From Sphingomonadales bacterium (GTDB taxonomy: Bacteria > Pseudomonadota > Alphaproteobacteria > Sphingomonadales > Sphingomonadaceae), in assembly GCA_028868335.1 (NCBI GenBank), contig JAGWUU010000009.1, positions 1-22,852 on the forward strand: 22,852 bases of DNA, read 5' to 3'. The translations under genes were made by a program, and so were the position numbers. Below, piece after piece: positions 1 to 7,873 of the stretch; position 1 is the first letter of the stretch; each line of letters opens with the position of its first letter. The notes under the pieces were generated by a model. That model searched no databases, was not told the DNA's origin, and saw only the letters and a program-made list of their open reading frames with translations.

Positions 1-1
1 G

Positions 2-109
2 TTGGCGGCGGCGACCTTGCGTGAATTGGGGTTTCAACGCGCCACCGCGCTAGACGGCGGCATGGCTGCGTGGCGCGAGAGTGGTAGCGCCGTCGAAGTT
101 GTCAACTGA
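2..109 (+). CDS. Rhodanese-domain protein, C-terminal end (partial)
   Basis: The window opens inside this reading frame, and only the last 35 residues are present before the TGA at 107-109. The fragment contains LDGGMAAWRESG, which is the characteristic C-terminal stretch of single-domain rhodanese (sulfurtransferase) proteins, where the final helix follows the loop that closes the active site. The catalytic Cys loop would lie upstream, outside the window, so activity cannot be judged. The gene converges on the acyl-CoA ligase whose 3' end is at 331; the 221 bases between them show no gene and no clear T-run terminator. Confidence 0.75.
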   Translation: MAAATLRELGFQRATALDGGMAAWRESGSAVEVVN

Positions 110-330
110 CCGACTACCCGCAGGACAGTTCGTTGAGATTGCAGGCCCCCTCCAACCTCAGTGACGAAATTCCAAAGACGGAGCCAATCATGAGTTCACA
201 TTTGGATCGACTGAACGGCTGCTCTCGATCCACCACGTAACCAGCCTGAATGGCCGCATTTTCGGCACCACGGCAGAGCCCAAGGCATCCAGGGGTCGTC
301 GATGTTCCGCTACAGCGAGACTGGCGCCGA

Positions 331-1974
331 TCAGTCTCGCTTCGCCCCCCGATCACCGGTTGCATGGCCTTCAAAATCTCCCGCGATCCAACGATCGCGC
401 AGCACGAATTTCTGAATCTTGCCCGATCCTGTCAGCGGCCATTCGCGGACTTCATGCCAGTGCGTCGGGGTCTTCTGGGCGGCGATGGACGCGCGACAGT
501 GCGCGACCAGGCGCCCCGGCTCGAAGGTTCGCCCGGCCGCCATCCGCACGAACGCGGCTGCGGCTTCGCCCATGCGCGCGTCGGGAACCCCAACGACCGC
601 GACCTCTGCAACGTCGGGATGCTCGAGCAGGACGTTTTCGATCTCCGCAGGAAACAGGTTCTCGCCGCCGCGGATGATAATGTCCTTGATCCGGCCGGTG
701 ATCCGCACGAAGCCGCGCGCGTCCATCGTGCCGAGATCGCCGGTATGTAGCCAGCCGTCGCCACCGACCGTCACGGCCGTCGCCGCGGGATCATCGTTGT
801 AGTCGAGCATCACCGCGTAGCTGTGCGCGGTGATCTCCCCGACTGCGCCGAGCGGCAGGACTTCGCCGGTCCGGGGATCGCGGATCGCAACGGCGGTCTG
901 TGGCACCGGCTGGCCGATGGTTTCGCACAGATCCTCGAACGGGTCGTCGGGTCGCGTCACCGTGATCAGCGGGCAGCACTCGGTCTGGCCGTACACGGTC
1001 GAGAACCGACAGCCGAAGCGTCCGACGATGCGCCGGATCAGCTCGGGCGGAACCATCGATCCGCCAGAGGCCGCGATCCGCACCGTGGTCAGATCGCGCG
1101 GCCGGGCGGCATCCTCCTCAAGCATCATGATGAACATGGTGGGAACGCCCAACACCCCGGCTACTCCGGTCGTCTCGATCAGCCGGATCGCGACCGCTGG
1201 ATCGAACTGGCGCGGAAGCACCAGGCGACAACCATGCTGCACCGCGCCGAGTACCGACATGCTGCATCCCGCGGTGTGGAACAGCGGCATGATCTCCAGG
1301 AAAGTATCTCCCGGCTCGAACGCCAACATCGCGAAGAAGTGGCGTGCATTATTGGTCAGACCGCGATGATGCAGGCGCACGCCCTTGGGAAAACCGGTGG
1401 TGCCCGAGGTGTACTGGATTTGCGCTTCGTCGCCGGGTGCGACGGGCGGGAGCGGCTGACGCAGTCCGGCCTCGCGAAACAGCGCAGCGTGGTCCTCCAT
1501 GTCGACCGTCTCGCGGATTGTGGAAATGTCGGCGACAACCTCGGCGGCGATCCGGCCCATCGGGTTGCCCCGATGCTCGCCAACAAGAAAGAGGCCCGCC
1601 GCGCCCGATTGCTCGAGCACGTACTTGAGCTCGCGCGGCTGATAGCCCGGATTTACGGTAACGAGCGTCAACCCAGCCAGCGCCAGCGCAAATTCGGTGA
1701 TGACCCATTCGGGCACGTTGGGCGCCCACACCGCAATCCGTTCGCCCGGCCGGTAGCGGGTGAGCAGCGCGTGCGCGAGGCGCTCGCTGTCACCAAGCAG
1801 CTCAGCATAGCTCCAGCACCGGCGAAGATCGCCGTCGCTATCCGCCTCCTGCAGCGCAGGCGCATCGGGGCATCGTGCGACCGCTGCGCGAAGAACGCTG
1901 CCGACGGTCGTGTCCCAGACCGCCTCGTCGGTCTGGGCCTCACACAGGGATCGGGACAGTTGCAAGGTGTACAC
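331..1974 (-). CDS. AMP-binding fatty acyl-CoA ligase (FadD-like)
   Basis: This 547-residue protein is an ANL-superfamily acyl-CoA synthetase that activates a carboxylic acid with ATP and CoA. The P-loop-like A3 motif YTSGTTGFPKG is at 188-198, YGQTE (A5) at 328-332, the TGD of A7 at 411-413, the hinge RIKDIIIRGGEN near 428-439, and the catalytic Lys region GSGKIQK at 517-523 (K519). Length and motifs fit medium/long-chain ligases; the exact acid cannot be read from the sequence. The start is a GTG chosen because GGAGGT (1981-1986) lies six bases upstream. It is transcribed leftward, in the same direction as the TetR gene but separated from it by about 390 bases, so co-transcription is uncertain. 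Confidence 0.9.
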   Translation of the reverse strand: MYTLQLSRSLCEAQTDEAVWDTTVGSVLRAAVARCPDAPALQEADSDGDLRRCWSYAELLGDSERLAHALLTRYRPGERIAVWAPNVPEWVITEFALALAGLTLVTVNPGYQPRELKYVLEQSGAAGLFLVGEHRGNPMGRIAAEVVADISTIRETVDMEDHAALFREAGLRQPLPPVAPGDEAQIQYTSGTTGFPKGVRLHHRGLTNNARHFFAMLAFEPGDTFLEIMPLFHTAGCSMSVLGAVQHGCRLVLPRQFDPAVAIRLIETTGVAGVLGVPTMFIMMLEEDAARPRDLTTVRIAASGGSMVPPELIRRIVGRFGCRFSTVYGQTECCPLITVTRPDDPFEDLCETIGQPVPQTAVAIRDPRTGEVLPLGAVGEITAHSYAVMLDYNDDPAATAVTVGGDGWLHTGDLGTMDARGFVRITGRIKDIIIRGGENLFPAEIENVLLEHPDVAEVAVVGVPDARMGEAAAAFVRMAAGRTFEPGRLVAHCRASIAAQKTPTHWHEVREWPLTGSGKIQKFVLRDRWIAGDFEGHATGDRGAKRD

Positions 1975-2360
1975 CGGTAAACCTCCGAACTTGCGACCTC
2001 GACCACACAGGCACGCTGCGCCCTTTTTCCCAACCTACGGCGATCGGCGCGGATGGCCAATGGTCGAAAACGTGCCGGATCGTTTCGAATATTCGTCTAT
2101 CGATCAGCGCTGCGTTTTGATCATGCGGAACGTGGACCCCGATGCAATTCCTGCGAGCCCCTGGAGCGTGTCGATAGGACCCGCCTCCCTATCGATCGCG
2201 GGATTGCTATCGTGACAAAGATCGAGTGCGATCTGCCGCTGCGTAGCTTCTTGGCCCCGGCACCGAGGCTGCTTGCTCGCCCAACTGCTCCTGGACCCAA
2301 GGCTGCACCGCGCGGGCCACTTGAGATCGAGCCCAACGAATGCGTTGAGTCGAACACCCT
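1975..2360. other. Gene-free leader region upstream of the acyl-CoA ligase
   Basis: This 386-base stretch lies between the TetR stop and the acyl-CoA ligase start. Open frames exist on both strands, but none resembles a known family and none has a convincing ribosome binding site. The one clear structure is a perfect 8-bp inverted repeat at 2171-2195. The region probably carries the ligase promoter and leader, although no confident -35/-10 pair was identified. Confidence 0.5.
2171..2195. repeat. Inverted repeat upstream of acyl-CoA ligase gene
   Basis: TCGATAGG (2171-2178) and CCTATCGA (2188-2195) are perfect reverse complements with a 9-base spacer. No T-run follows on either side, so a terminator is unlikely. 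An operator or a structured leader is possible. It lies about 200 bases upstream of the ligase start. Confidence 0.45.
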
Positions 2361-2978
2361 TCAAGTGTCGATCAAATGCTCGATGGCGGCAAGAAGAGCG
2401 TCGTGCGCGCCGGATCCGGCGAGTACCGTCCACTGCGGGCGCGAGCGGCCGATGGTGATCCAGGCACCAATGCTCATTGTAAGGATCGCCAGCGAGCGGC
2501 CCTGCCGCGTCGCTTCATCCATGTCGGGCCGGATCACGCCCAGCAGTGCAGTATAATGGCCCACGATCCATTGATACCACGAGCTTTGCCTCGCGAGCAG
2601 ATCAGGGTTGTAGAGGTAGTGCGCGAACGATCCGAGGGCGACACGATCGCTCTCGCGCACGACGTAACCCAGATGCAGGGCGCACAGCTTCAACAGGCGG
2701 TGACGCGGTTCGAGATCGGGCTCAAGCAGGATCTGTTCCGCTGACCTATAGAAGCCGCTGAAAACACGATCGAAAATCGCGTCGAACATTCCCTCGCGAG
2801 TCGGGAAATGGTGCCGCAGCGCACTCTGGGTAATTCCGACCCGGCGCGCGACGGCTTCCTGGGAGATCGCCTCGATCCCCACCTCGTCGATCATGGCGCG
2901 CGCTTCGGCCATGATTCGCTTGCGGGTTCGCTCCCCCTTGGTTTCGCGTTCCGATCCCAGTGCTTGCGGACGCGCCAT
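2361..2978 (-). CDS. TetR-family transcriptional repressor
   Basis: This 205-residue protein has a typical TetR architecture. The N-terminal helix-turn-helix spans roughly residues 15-65, with the recognition-helix signature VARRVGITQSALRHHFPTREG, here quoted only in part as GITQSALRHHFPTREGMFDA. The remainder is a helical ligand-binding domain. The start ATG at 2978 is preceded by AAGGGA nine bases upstream. It is divergent from the TauD-like dioxygenase gene, and the shared intergenic region carries a perfect palindrome (3061-3077) that suits a TetR dimer. The probable job is ligand-responsive control of the dioxygenase gene and of itself; the ligand is unknown. It may also affect the downstream acyl-CoA ligase. 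Confidence 0.88.
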   Translation of the reverse strand: MARPQALGSERETKGERTRKRIMAEARAMIDEVGIEAISQEAVARRVGITQSALRHHFPTREGMFDAIFDRVFSGFYRSAEQILLEPDLEPRHRLLKLCALHLGYVVRESDRVALGSFAHYLYNPDLLARQSSWYQWIVGHYTALLGVIRPDMDEATRQGRSLAILTMSIGAWITIGRSRPQWTVLAGSGAHDALLAAIEHLIDT

Positions 2979-3060
2979 CCAAACATCCCTTACCTGTGCA
3001 ACGCCCCGATGGCCGCAGCTTTCCTAGCAATTCGCACCCCTGCCTGTCACTCTGAATAAA

Positions 3061-3077
3061 ACAACTTGTTAAGTTGT
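3061..3077. promoter_or_regulatory. Candidate TetR operator
   Basis: ACAACTTGTTAAGTTGT is a perfect 7-bp inverted repeat with a 3-base centre. It lies in the divergent intergenic region between the TetR gene (start 2978) and the TauD-like gene (start 3121). Its size and position match TetR-family operators. No other perfect palindrome of this size was seen between the two genes. Confidence 0.65.
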
Positions 3078-3120
3078 AAATTGCGTGTACGTTAGCGGTA
3101 ATGAACAAATGGAGAGTGCC

Positions 3121-3951
3121 ATGCCGTTGACGATCGAGAACCTCACCCCGGTTATCGGTGCCGAAGTTTCGGGCATCGACCTGAACACCATCAGTGCTGA
3201 CCAGGCCGCGATCCTGCGCGAACTGCTCGCCGAACGCGGCGTGCTGGTGATCCGCGACCAGAACCTCGATCACGAAGCACACAAGCGCGTTGGCTCGCTG
3301 TTTGGTACGGGCACGTTGCACCGCCACCCGCTTGCCACGGCATCGGGGAGCGCCGACCCGGAGGTGCTGACCGTCAAGGCTACCGCGAAGTCTGCCCACG
3401 CCGCCGGTGAAGGCTGGCACACCGATGTATCGTGCGATCCGGCCCCGATCTCGACTTCGCTACTTTATATGCACCAGATGCCTGAGAGCGGCGGCGGTGA
3501 CACCGTGTTCGCCAGCATGACCGAGGCCTTTGCCCTGCTGTCGGAACCCGTAAGAGCATTGATCGCACAGCTCAGTGCAGTTCACGACGGTTCGCTGCCC
3601 TGGCGTGAAGCCTATGGTCGACACCCGGAAGCAGGTGCGGAGTTCAACCGCTCGGTCCACCCGATGGTCATCGCTCATCCGGATACGGGCAAGCCGTTGC
3701 TGTGGGTCAATCGCGGCTTCACGACGCGGATCGCCGGGGTCAGCAAGCTTGAGAGCCGGGCACTGCTCGAAATGCTGTTCCAGCACATCGAATCGACTCC
3801 GCGCCTTCAGTGCCGGGTCCGCTGGGATGCCCGAACGCTGGTCATCTGGGACAACATAGCAACGCAGCACCACGCCGTTTGGGACTATTTCCCGTACACC
3901 CGCCATGCGGAACGCGTGTCAGCCGTCGGCGGCCTGCTCAAGGCGGCCTGA
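3121..3951 (+). CDS. TauD/TfdA-family Fe(II)/2-oxoglutarate dioxygenase
   Basis: This 276-residue protein is a member of the TauD/TfdA family, which uses Fe(II), O2 and 2-oxoglutarate to hydroxylate a substrate, often cleaving taurine, alkyl sulfates or aryloxyacids. The iron-binding facial triad is visible: H100 and D102 in GWHTDVSC and H250 in WDNIATQHHAVWDY. R265 (AERVSAVG) matches the arginine that binds the 2-oxoglutarate carboxylate. Start 3121 was chosen over upstream ATGs because GGAGAG (3111-3116) sits four bases before it and the protein then begins like family members. The gene is divergent from a TetR regulator. The substrate cannot be read from the sequence. Confidence 0.88.
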   Translation: MPLTIENLTPVIGAEVSGIDLNTISADQAAILRELLAERGVLVIRDQNLDHEAHKRVGSLFGTGTLHRHPLATASGSADPEVLTVKATAKSAHAAGEGWHTDVSCDPAPISTSLLYMHQMPESGGGDTVFASMTEAFALLSEPVRALIAQLSAVHDGSLPWREAYGRHPEAGAEFNRSVHPMVIAHPDTGKPLLWVNRGFTTRIAGVSKLESRALLEMLFQHIESTPRLQCRVRWDARTLVIWDNIATQHHAVWDYFPYTRHAERVSAVGGLLKAA

Positions 3952-4092
3952 TCGGGAGCGAACGAGCCTTGGGGCCGGTTGCTTCGCCGGGGCTGGCCCA
4001 TGGCATTCTTCCTGGCCTTGCGCCTGGGTGCGTTCAGAACCGGCCGGGTTGCCAGCCGTGCCGCGATGATTTTCCGTTGGCCGCGGCCGCCT

Positions 4093-5148
4093 TCAACGCC
4101 GCGCGGCGCTGCCGCGGACTATTCCGCGGACCGGCACAAGCCATTCGTCATTCGCCTGCCCCGCCATCAGCGCCTTGAGTCGCTTGACCAGCAATTCCGC
4201 GGCCAGTGGCAGGTCCGGTTCGATCGTCGTCAGTGGCGGCACCACATGCTGGCCTGCGTTGATCCCGTCGAAACCGACGACGCCAACGTCCTCGGGAATG
4301 CGGTAACCGCGCGCCTGCAACTCCTGCATCGCGCCGATGGCGATCTGGTCGCAGGCGGCGAAGATGCCGTCGAATTTCATCCCCGTCTCGATCATGCCGC
4401 GCACCGCGCTGCGCCCCTGCTCAAGCCGCGACAGCGAAGGGTCGATCTGCACGATTACCGGGGTACGCCCCGCTTCGCGCATGGCGCGGGAGAAACCCTC
4501 GAACCGCTCGGTATATTGACGCTGGAGCGACGTGACCGAGCCGACATAGACGCTGTTCTGATAGCCGTTGGTGATGAGCATATGCGCCGCCATCTCCCCG
4601 CCACCGACGTTGTCTGAGCGAACCCAGTTCTGATCGGGATAGGGTGCGCCCCAACAAACCATGCTTGCGCCGCTTTCGCTGACTTCGCGAAAATGGGCCC
4701 AGGCTTCGACGTTCTCGGCGGTCCCCATCACGATCAAGCCATCTGCACGACGGTTGCTTTCGTAAAACCCGTTGAGATTCTCGGCGCGGTCCTGAAACGA
4801 AACCAGCGCGTCATAACCCGCAGCCGAAATCGCCGAGCAGATGTTGCCGAGCAGCGAATAGTAGAAGGGGTTCATGTCCTCCTTGAGTTCACCAGGACGG
4901 CAGATCACCACCACCGCGATCACGTCGGTCCGCCCGGTGCGCAGGCGCGTGGCGTTCTGGTCGATCGAGTAATTGAGTTCCTCGGCCGCGCGTTTCACCC
5001 GTTCGCGGGTGAGTTCACTGACCACCGGATCGCCGGCGAGCGCGCGCGAAACGGTCGACTGGCTGACCCCGGCCAGCTCGGCCACGTCAAACGAGGTCGG
5101 CCGTGTCCGCCGCGTTGCCCGCTTGCCCTGCCCGCCGTCGATCGCCAT
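4093..5148 (-). CDS. LacI-family transcriptional regulator
   Basis: This 351-residue protein is a LacI/GalR-type regulator. The N-terminal helix-turn-helix is at about 19-45 (FDVAELAGVSQSTVSRALAG), followed by the hinge helix (near 46-72) and a periplasmic-binding-protein-like ligand domain. The late motif AACDQIAIGAMQELQARG and the stretch VVGFDGI are typical. An ATG 51 bases further upstream is open, but GAGGGACGG precedes the ATG at 5148 and the homology begins there. It is 156 bases downstream of maoC in the same direction, with its own plausible promoter (5202-5230). The inducer is unknown; sugar-type ligands are usual for the family. It faces the 3' end of the dioxygenase gene. Confidence 0.88.
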   Translation of the reverse strand: MAIDGGQGKRATRRTRPTSFDVAELAGVSQSTVSRALAGDPVVSELTRERVKRAAEELNYSIDQNATRLRTGRTDVIAVVVICRPGELKEDMNPFYYSLLGNICSAISAAGYDALVSFQDRAENLNGFYESNRRADGLIVMGTAENVEAWAHFREVSESGASMVCWGAPYPDQNWVRSDNVGGGEMAAHMLITNGYQNSVYVGSVTSLQRQYTERFEGFSRAMREAGRTPVIVQIDPSLSRLEQGRSAVRGMIETGMKFDGIFAACDQIAIGAMQELQARGYRIPEDVGVVGFDGINAGQHVVPPLTTIEPDLPLAAELLVKRLKALMAGQANDEWLVPVRGIVRGSAARR

Positions 5149-5167
5149 CAACCGTCCCTCTGCATCC

Positions 5168-5188
5168 CCGCCCCACACGCCGGGGCGG
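5168..5188 (-). promoter_or_regulatory. Stem-loop in the lacI-type gene leader
   Basis: CCGCCCC (5168-5174) and GGGGCGG (5182-5188) are perfect reverse complements with a 7-base loop. They lie between the candidate promoter and the ATG at 5148, so the structure would form in the mRNA leader. Function is unknown. Confidence 0.4.
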
Positions 5189-5201
5189 AGGATATTCAAC
5201 C

Positions 5202-5230
5202 TCTATCCAATCGCGGGGGAGGATTTTCAA
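5202..5230 (-). promoter_or_regulatory. Candidate promoter of the LacI-family gene
   Basis: Read on the minus strand, TTGAAA (5225-5230) and GATAGA (5202-5207) are separated by 17 bases, a plausible sigma-70-type arrangement with a weak -10. It would give the regulator its own transcript independent of the maoC operon. Confidence 0.35.
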
Positions 5231-5304
5231 GGGTGTGATTTGCAATCGATGACTGGAACCGCCGTGGCAGGGCGGGTTCGCTTCGCTAAGCCACGGAAAA
5301 ACCG

Positions 5305-5757
5305 CTACCTGTCCAGTCGCTTGACCAAGGCCGAACGCAGGCAACGGCATACCACCTCGCCGCGCTGGTTGATCAGTTCGTGCTGAAATGTGACGATCCC
5401 CGCATTGGGACGGCTTTTCGATTCCTTCAGTTCCACCACCTCGCTGGTCGCGCGCATGGTGTCGCCGATGAACACCGGCTTTGGCATCACCAGCTTGTCG
5501 TAACCCAGGTTGGCGACCAGCGTTCCAAGCGTAGTGTCCCCCACCGACAGGCCAACCATCAGCGCGAAGGTGAAGGTGCCGTTGACGAGGATCTGCCCGA
5601 ACTCACTGGCCTTCGCCGCCTCAGCATCGAGGTGCAGCGGCTGCGGGTTGTGAGTCATCACGGTGAACAGCAGGTTGTCCGTCTCGGTGACGGTGCGGGT
5701 GATTTCGTGCGCGATCGTATCGCCCACCTGCCATTCGTCGAAATACTTGCCTGCCAT
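5305..5757 (-). CDS. MaoC-family (R)-specific enoyl-CoA hydratase-like protein
   Basis: This 150-residue protein has the single hot-dog fold of MaoC hydratases. The motif region MTHNPQPLHLD (34-44) aligns with the canonical GDxNPxH active-site loop; H42 is retained, but the usual Asp has no obvious counterpart, with His at about that place. The conserved VFIGDT (95-100) and SKSRPNAG (113-120) stretches fit the mesaconyl-CoA-hydratase-like branch. Start 5757 is preferred because AAGG lies nine bases upstream; an ATG at 5763 is possible. It is the last gene of the leucine-type operon, 178 bases after the carboxylase alpha subunit, and could hydrate an unsaturated acyl-CoA intermediate of that route. 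That role is inference. Confidence 0.82.
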   Translation of the reverse strand: MAGKYFDEWQVGDTIAHEITRTVTETDNLLFTVMTHNPQPLHLDAEAAKASEFGQILVNGTFTFALMVGLSVGDTTLGTLVANLGYDKLVMPKPVFIGDTMRATSEVVELKESKSRPNAGIVTFQHELINQRGEVVCRCLRSALVKRLDR

Positions 5758-5786
5758 GGTCATTTGCCTTCGGTTTCAAACACGTC

Positions 5787-5807
5787 ATGCTGAACTTGTT
5801 TCAGCAT
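5787..5807. repeat. REP-like hairpin, unit 1
   Basis: ATGCTGAA (5787-5794) and TTCAGCAT (5800-5807) form a perfect 8-bp stem around the loop CTTGT. It is one half of an inverted pair with the unit at 5897-5917, whose loop is the reverse complement ACAAG. Such elements are dispersed through sphingomonad genomes and encode recurrent shadow peptides such as LKQVQHD. Confidence 0.8.
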
Positions 5808-5896
5808 CCATTTCGCCATCATCTCCACCGTTCGAAAGCGGGCGCAACGACAACGCCACGCCGCACTTGCGAGCGCTAATACCATGGGCGCGATGG

Positions 5897-5917
5897 ACCC
5901 TGAAACAAGTTCAGGGT
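5897..5917. repeat. REP-like hairpin, unit 2 (inverted)
   Basis: ACCCTGAA (5897-5904) and TTCAGGGT (5910-5917) form a perfect 8-bp stem around ACAAG. With the unit at 5787-5807 it makes a BIME-like inverted pair inside the gap between the carboxylase alpha-subunit gene and maoC. Confidence 0.8.
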
Positions 5918-5941
5918 GACGGCCAATTTCGATTGCCGAAG

Positions 5942-7873
5942 CTACTCTCCCGCCTCGATCCGCGCCAGCAGCGCCTCGACCTGGACCTGTGCGCCGGGCG
6001 TGGCGTTGAGCTCGGCCACGGTGCCATCGAACGGCGCGGTCAAGGTGTGCTCCATCTTCATCGCCTCGAGCGTGAGGAGCTTCTGGCCCTTGGTGACGCT
6101 GTCCCCCGCCGCTACCTCGACCGCGATGATCTTGCCGGGCATGGGGGAGAGGATGTCGCCGTCGTGGGCGTGGTGGTGGGCGCCGCCGTCGGTGCGTGCA
6201 GCACACGCAAAATATGTCATGCCTCCTTCGGTCACGACGTATCCACCTTCGAATTGCTCGACCCACAACGAGGAATCCACGCTGATCTCCTCGAACCGCG
6301 TCTCAAACTGATCGCCATTGACTTCTAATCGCACCACAAGATCTTCGTGTGGCTTGTTGACTCTGAAACCAAGGTTCGACCAAGGCCCACGATCACGGCG
6401 CAAGTAGGTGTCTCGAATATCGGTCGGGTGCCCGCCCAGTGCGTCATCAATGACCATGTGCGCGACCGATTGGAGGACCAGTGCCGATGGGCAACCATCC
6501 GGTATCCATTCGTCGCCACGCCGTGCAATCAACCCCGTATCAATCCGACCCGCTTCAAAATCCTCGTCGCAAAGTGCCAGATTCAGAAAACCGGCATTGG
6601 TTTTGACCGGCCAACATCTTGTATCCCCAGTCATGTCCCGCAAGTTGGCAATTGCCTCGCTCCGATCAGCGCCACGGGTCACCAATTTAGCGATCATGGG
6701 ATCATAGAACGGACTAATCTCGTCGCCCTGCTGCACTCCGGTCTCGATTCGGTAGCGCCTTTGGCGATACAGGCGCGGGAGTTCGAAATGCGCAAGCTTT
6801 CCTATGCTCGGCAGGAACCCCTTGGCGGGGTCTTCGGCGTAGAGCCGCGCTTCCATCGCCCAGCCGCTGATCGCGAGGTCCTCCTGCCGCATGGGTAGCG
6901 GTTCCCCGCTCGCCACGCGCAGCTGCCACTCGACCAGGTCCTGCCCGGTGATCTCCTCGGTCACGGGGTGTTCCACCTGCAAACGGGTGTTCATCTCCAT
7001 GAACCAGATGCGGTCGGCGCGCAGCCCTTCGCTGCCGTCGGCAATGAATTCGATCGTTCCCGCGCCTTCATAGTCGACCGCCTGCGCAGCGCGGACGGCG
7101 GCGGCGCAGACCGCCTCGCGGGTGGCTCCGTCCATTCCCGGCGCGGGGGCTTCCTCGATCACCTTCTGGTGGCGACGCTGGAGCGAGCAGTCGCGCTCGA
7201 ACAGGTGGACGACGTTGCCGTGGCTGTCGCCGAACACCTGCACCTCGATGTGGCGGGGCGAGAGGATGTATTTCTCGATCAGGACGTGGGCGTTGCCGAA
7301 CGATGCCGAGGCCTCGCGCTGGCACGAGGCGAGCGCGTCGGCGAAATCCTCCGCCCGTTCGACCAGCCGCATCCCCTTGCCGCCACCGCCCGCGACCGCC
7401 TTGATCAGCACCGGATAGCCGATCTTGCCCGCCTCGGCCTTGAGGAAGTCGGGGTCCTGATTCTCACCCAGATAGCCCGGCGTGGTCGGCACGCCCGCTT
7501 CCTGCATCAGCTTCTTGGCCGCATCCTTCAGCCCCATCGCCGTGATACTGGCGGGCTTCGGCCCAACCCAGACCAACCCGGCGTCGATCACCGCCTGCGC
7601 GAACTCGGCGTTCTCAGAGAGGAAGCCGTAACCGGGATGGATCGCCTCTGCCCCGGTCGCCTTGGCGGCGGCGATGATCTTCCCGCCCACCAGATAGCTT
7701 TCGCGCGCAGGCGAGGGCCCGATATGCACCGCCTCGTCCGCCTGGCGCACGTGGAGCGCCTTGGCGTCGGCATCCGAATAGACCGCCACGGTGCGAATGC
7801 CCATCGCCCGCGCCGTGCGGATGATCCGGCAGGCGATTTCGCCACGGTTGGCGATGAGGAGGGATTTTATCAT
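5942..7873 (-). CDS. liuD: Methylcrotonyl-CoA carboxylase alpha (biotin) subunit
   Basis: This 643-residue protein carries out ATP-dependent carboxylation of its own biotin, which the partner beta subunit transfers to 3-methylcrotonyl-CoA in leucine breakdown. The biotin carboxylase domain fills residues 1 to about 450, with the ATP-grasp loop GGGGKGM at 162-168 and EMNTRLQVEHPVTE at 293-306. A linker/BT domain follows, then a C-terminal biotinyl domain with EAMKMEH (biotin site K606). Its ATG overlaps the stop of the CPBP gene as ATGA, implying translational coupling. Assignment to methylcrotonyl- rather than propionyl- or geranyl-CoA carboxylase rests on the neighbouring isovaleryl-CoA dehydrogenase and beta subunit. 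The DNA for residues of about 385-545 is lower in GC than the rest. Confidence 0.9.
   Translation of the reverse strand: MIKSLLIANRGEIACRIIRTARAMGIRTVAVYSDADAKALHVRQADEAVHIGPSPARESYLVGGKIIAAAKATGAEAIHPGYGFLSENAEFAQAVIDAGLVWVGPKPASITAMGLKDAAKKLMQEAGVPTTPGYLGENQDPDFLKAEAGKIGYPVLIKAVAGGGGKGMRLVERAEDFADALASCQREASASFGNAHVLIEKYILSPRHIEVQVFGDSHGNVVHLFERDCSLQRRHQKVIEEAPAPGMDGATREAVCAAAVRAAQAVDYEGAGTIEFIADGSEGLRADRIWFMEMNTRLQVEHPVTEEITGQDLVEWQLRVASGEPLPMRQEDLAISGWAMEARLYAEDPAKGFLPSIGKLAHFELPRLYRQRRYRIETGVQQGDEISPFYDPMIAKLVTRGADRSEAIANLRDMTGDTRCWPVKTNAGFLNLALCDEDFEAGRIDTGLIARRGDEWIPDGCPSALVLQSVAHMVIDDALGGHPTDIRDTYLRRDRGPWSNLGFRVNKPHEDLVVRLEVNGDQFETRFEEISVDSSLWVEQFEGGYVVTEGGMTYFACAARTDGGAHHHAHDGDILSPMPGKIIAVEVAAGDSVTKGQKLLTLEAMKMEHTLTAPFDGTVAELNATPGAQVQVEALLARIEAGE

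Noticed and set aside
823..1980. Long open frame on the + strand (385 codons)
   Set aside because: It is antisense to the acyl-CoA ligase, whose motifs are complete. The frame exists because of high GC and third-position bias, and its translation resembles nothing.
5262..5296. CCGTGGC...GCCACGG inverted repeat after maoC as a terminator
   Set aside because: The 7-bp arms are 21 bases apart and no T-run follows in the direction of maoC transcription, so a terminator is not supported.
5760..6266. 168-codon minus-strand frame with peptides such as LKQVQHD and HPELVSGS
   Set aside because: These peptides are the translation of the REP-like repeats at 5787-5917, and the remainder is a shadow of the carboxylase alpha gene.
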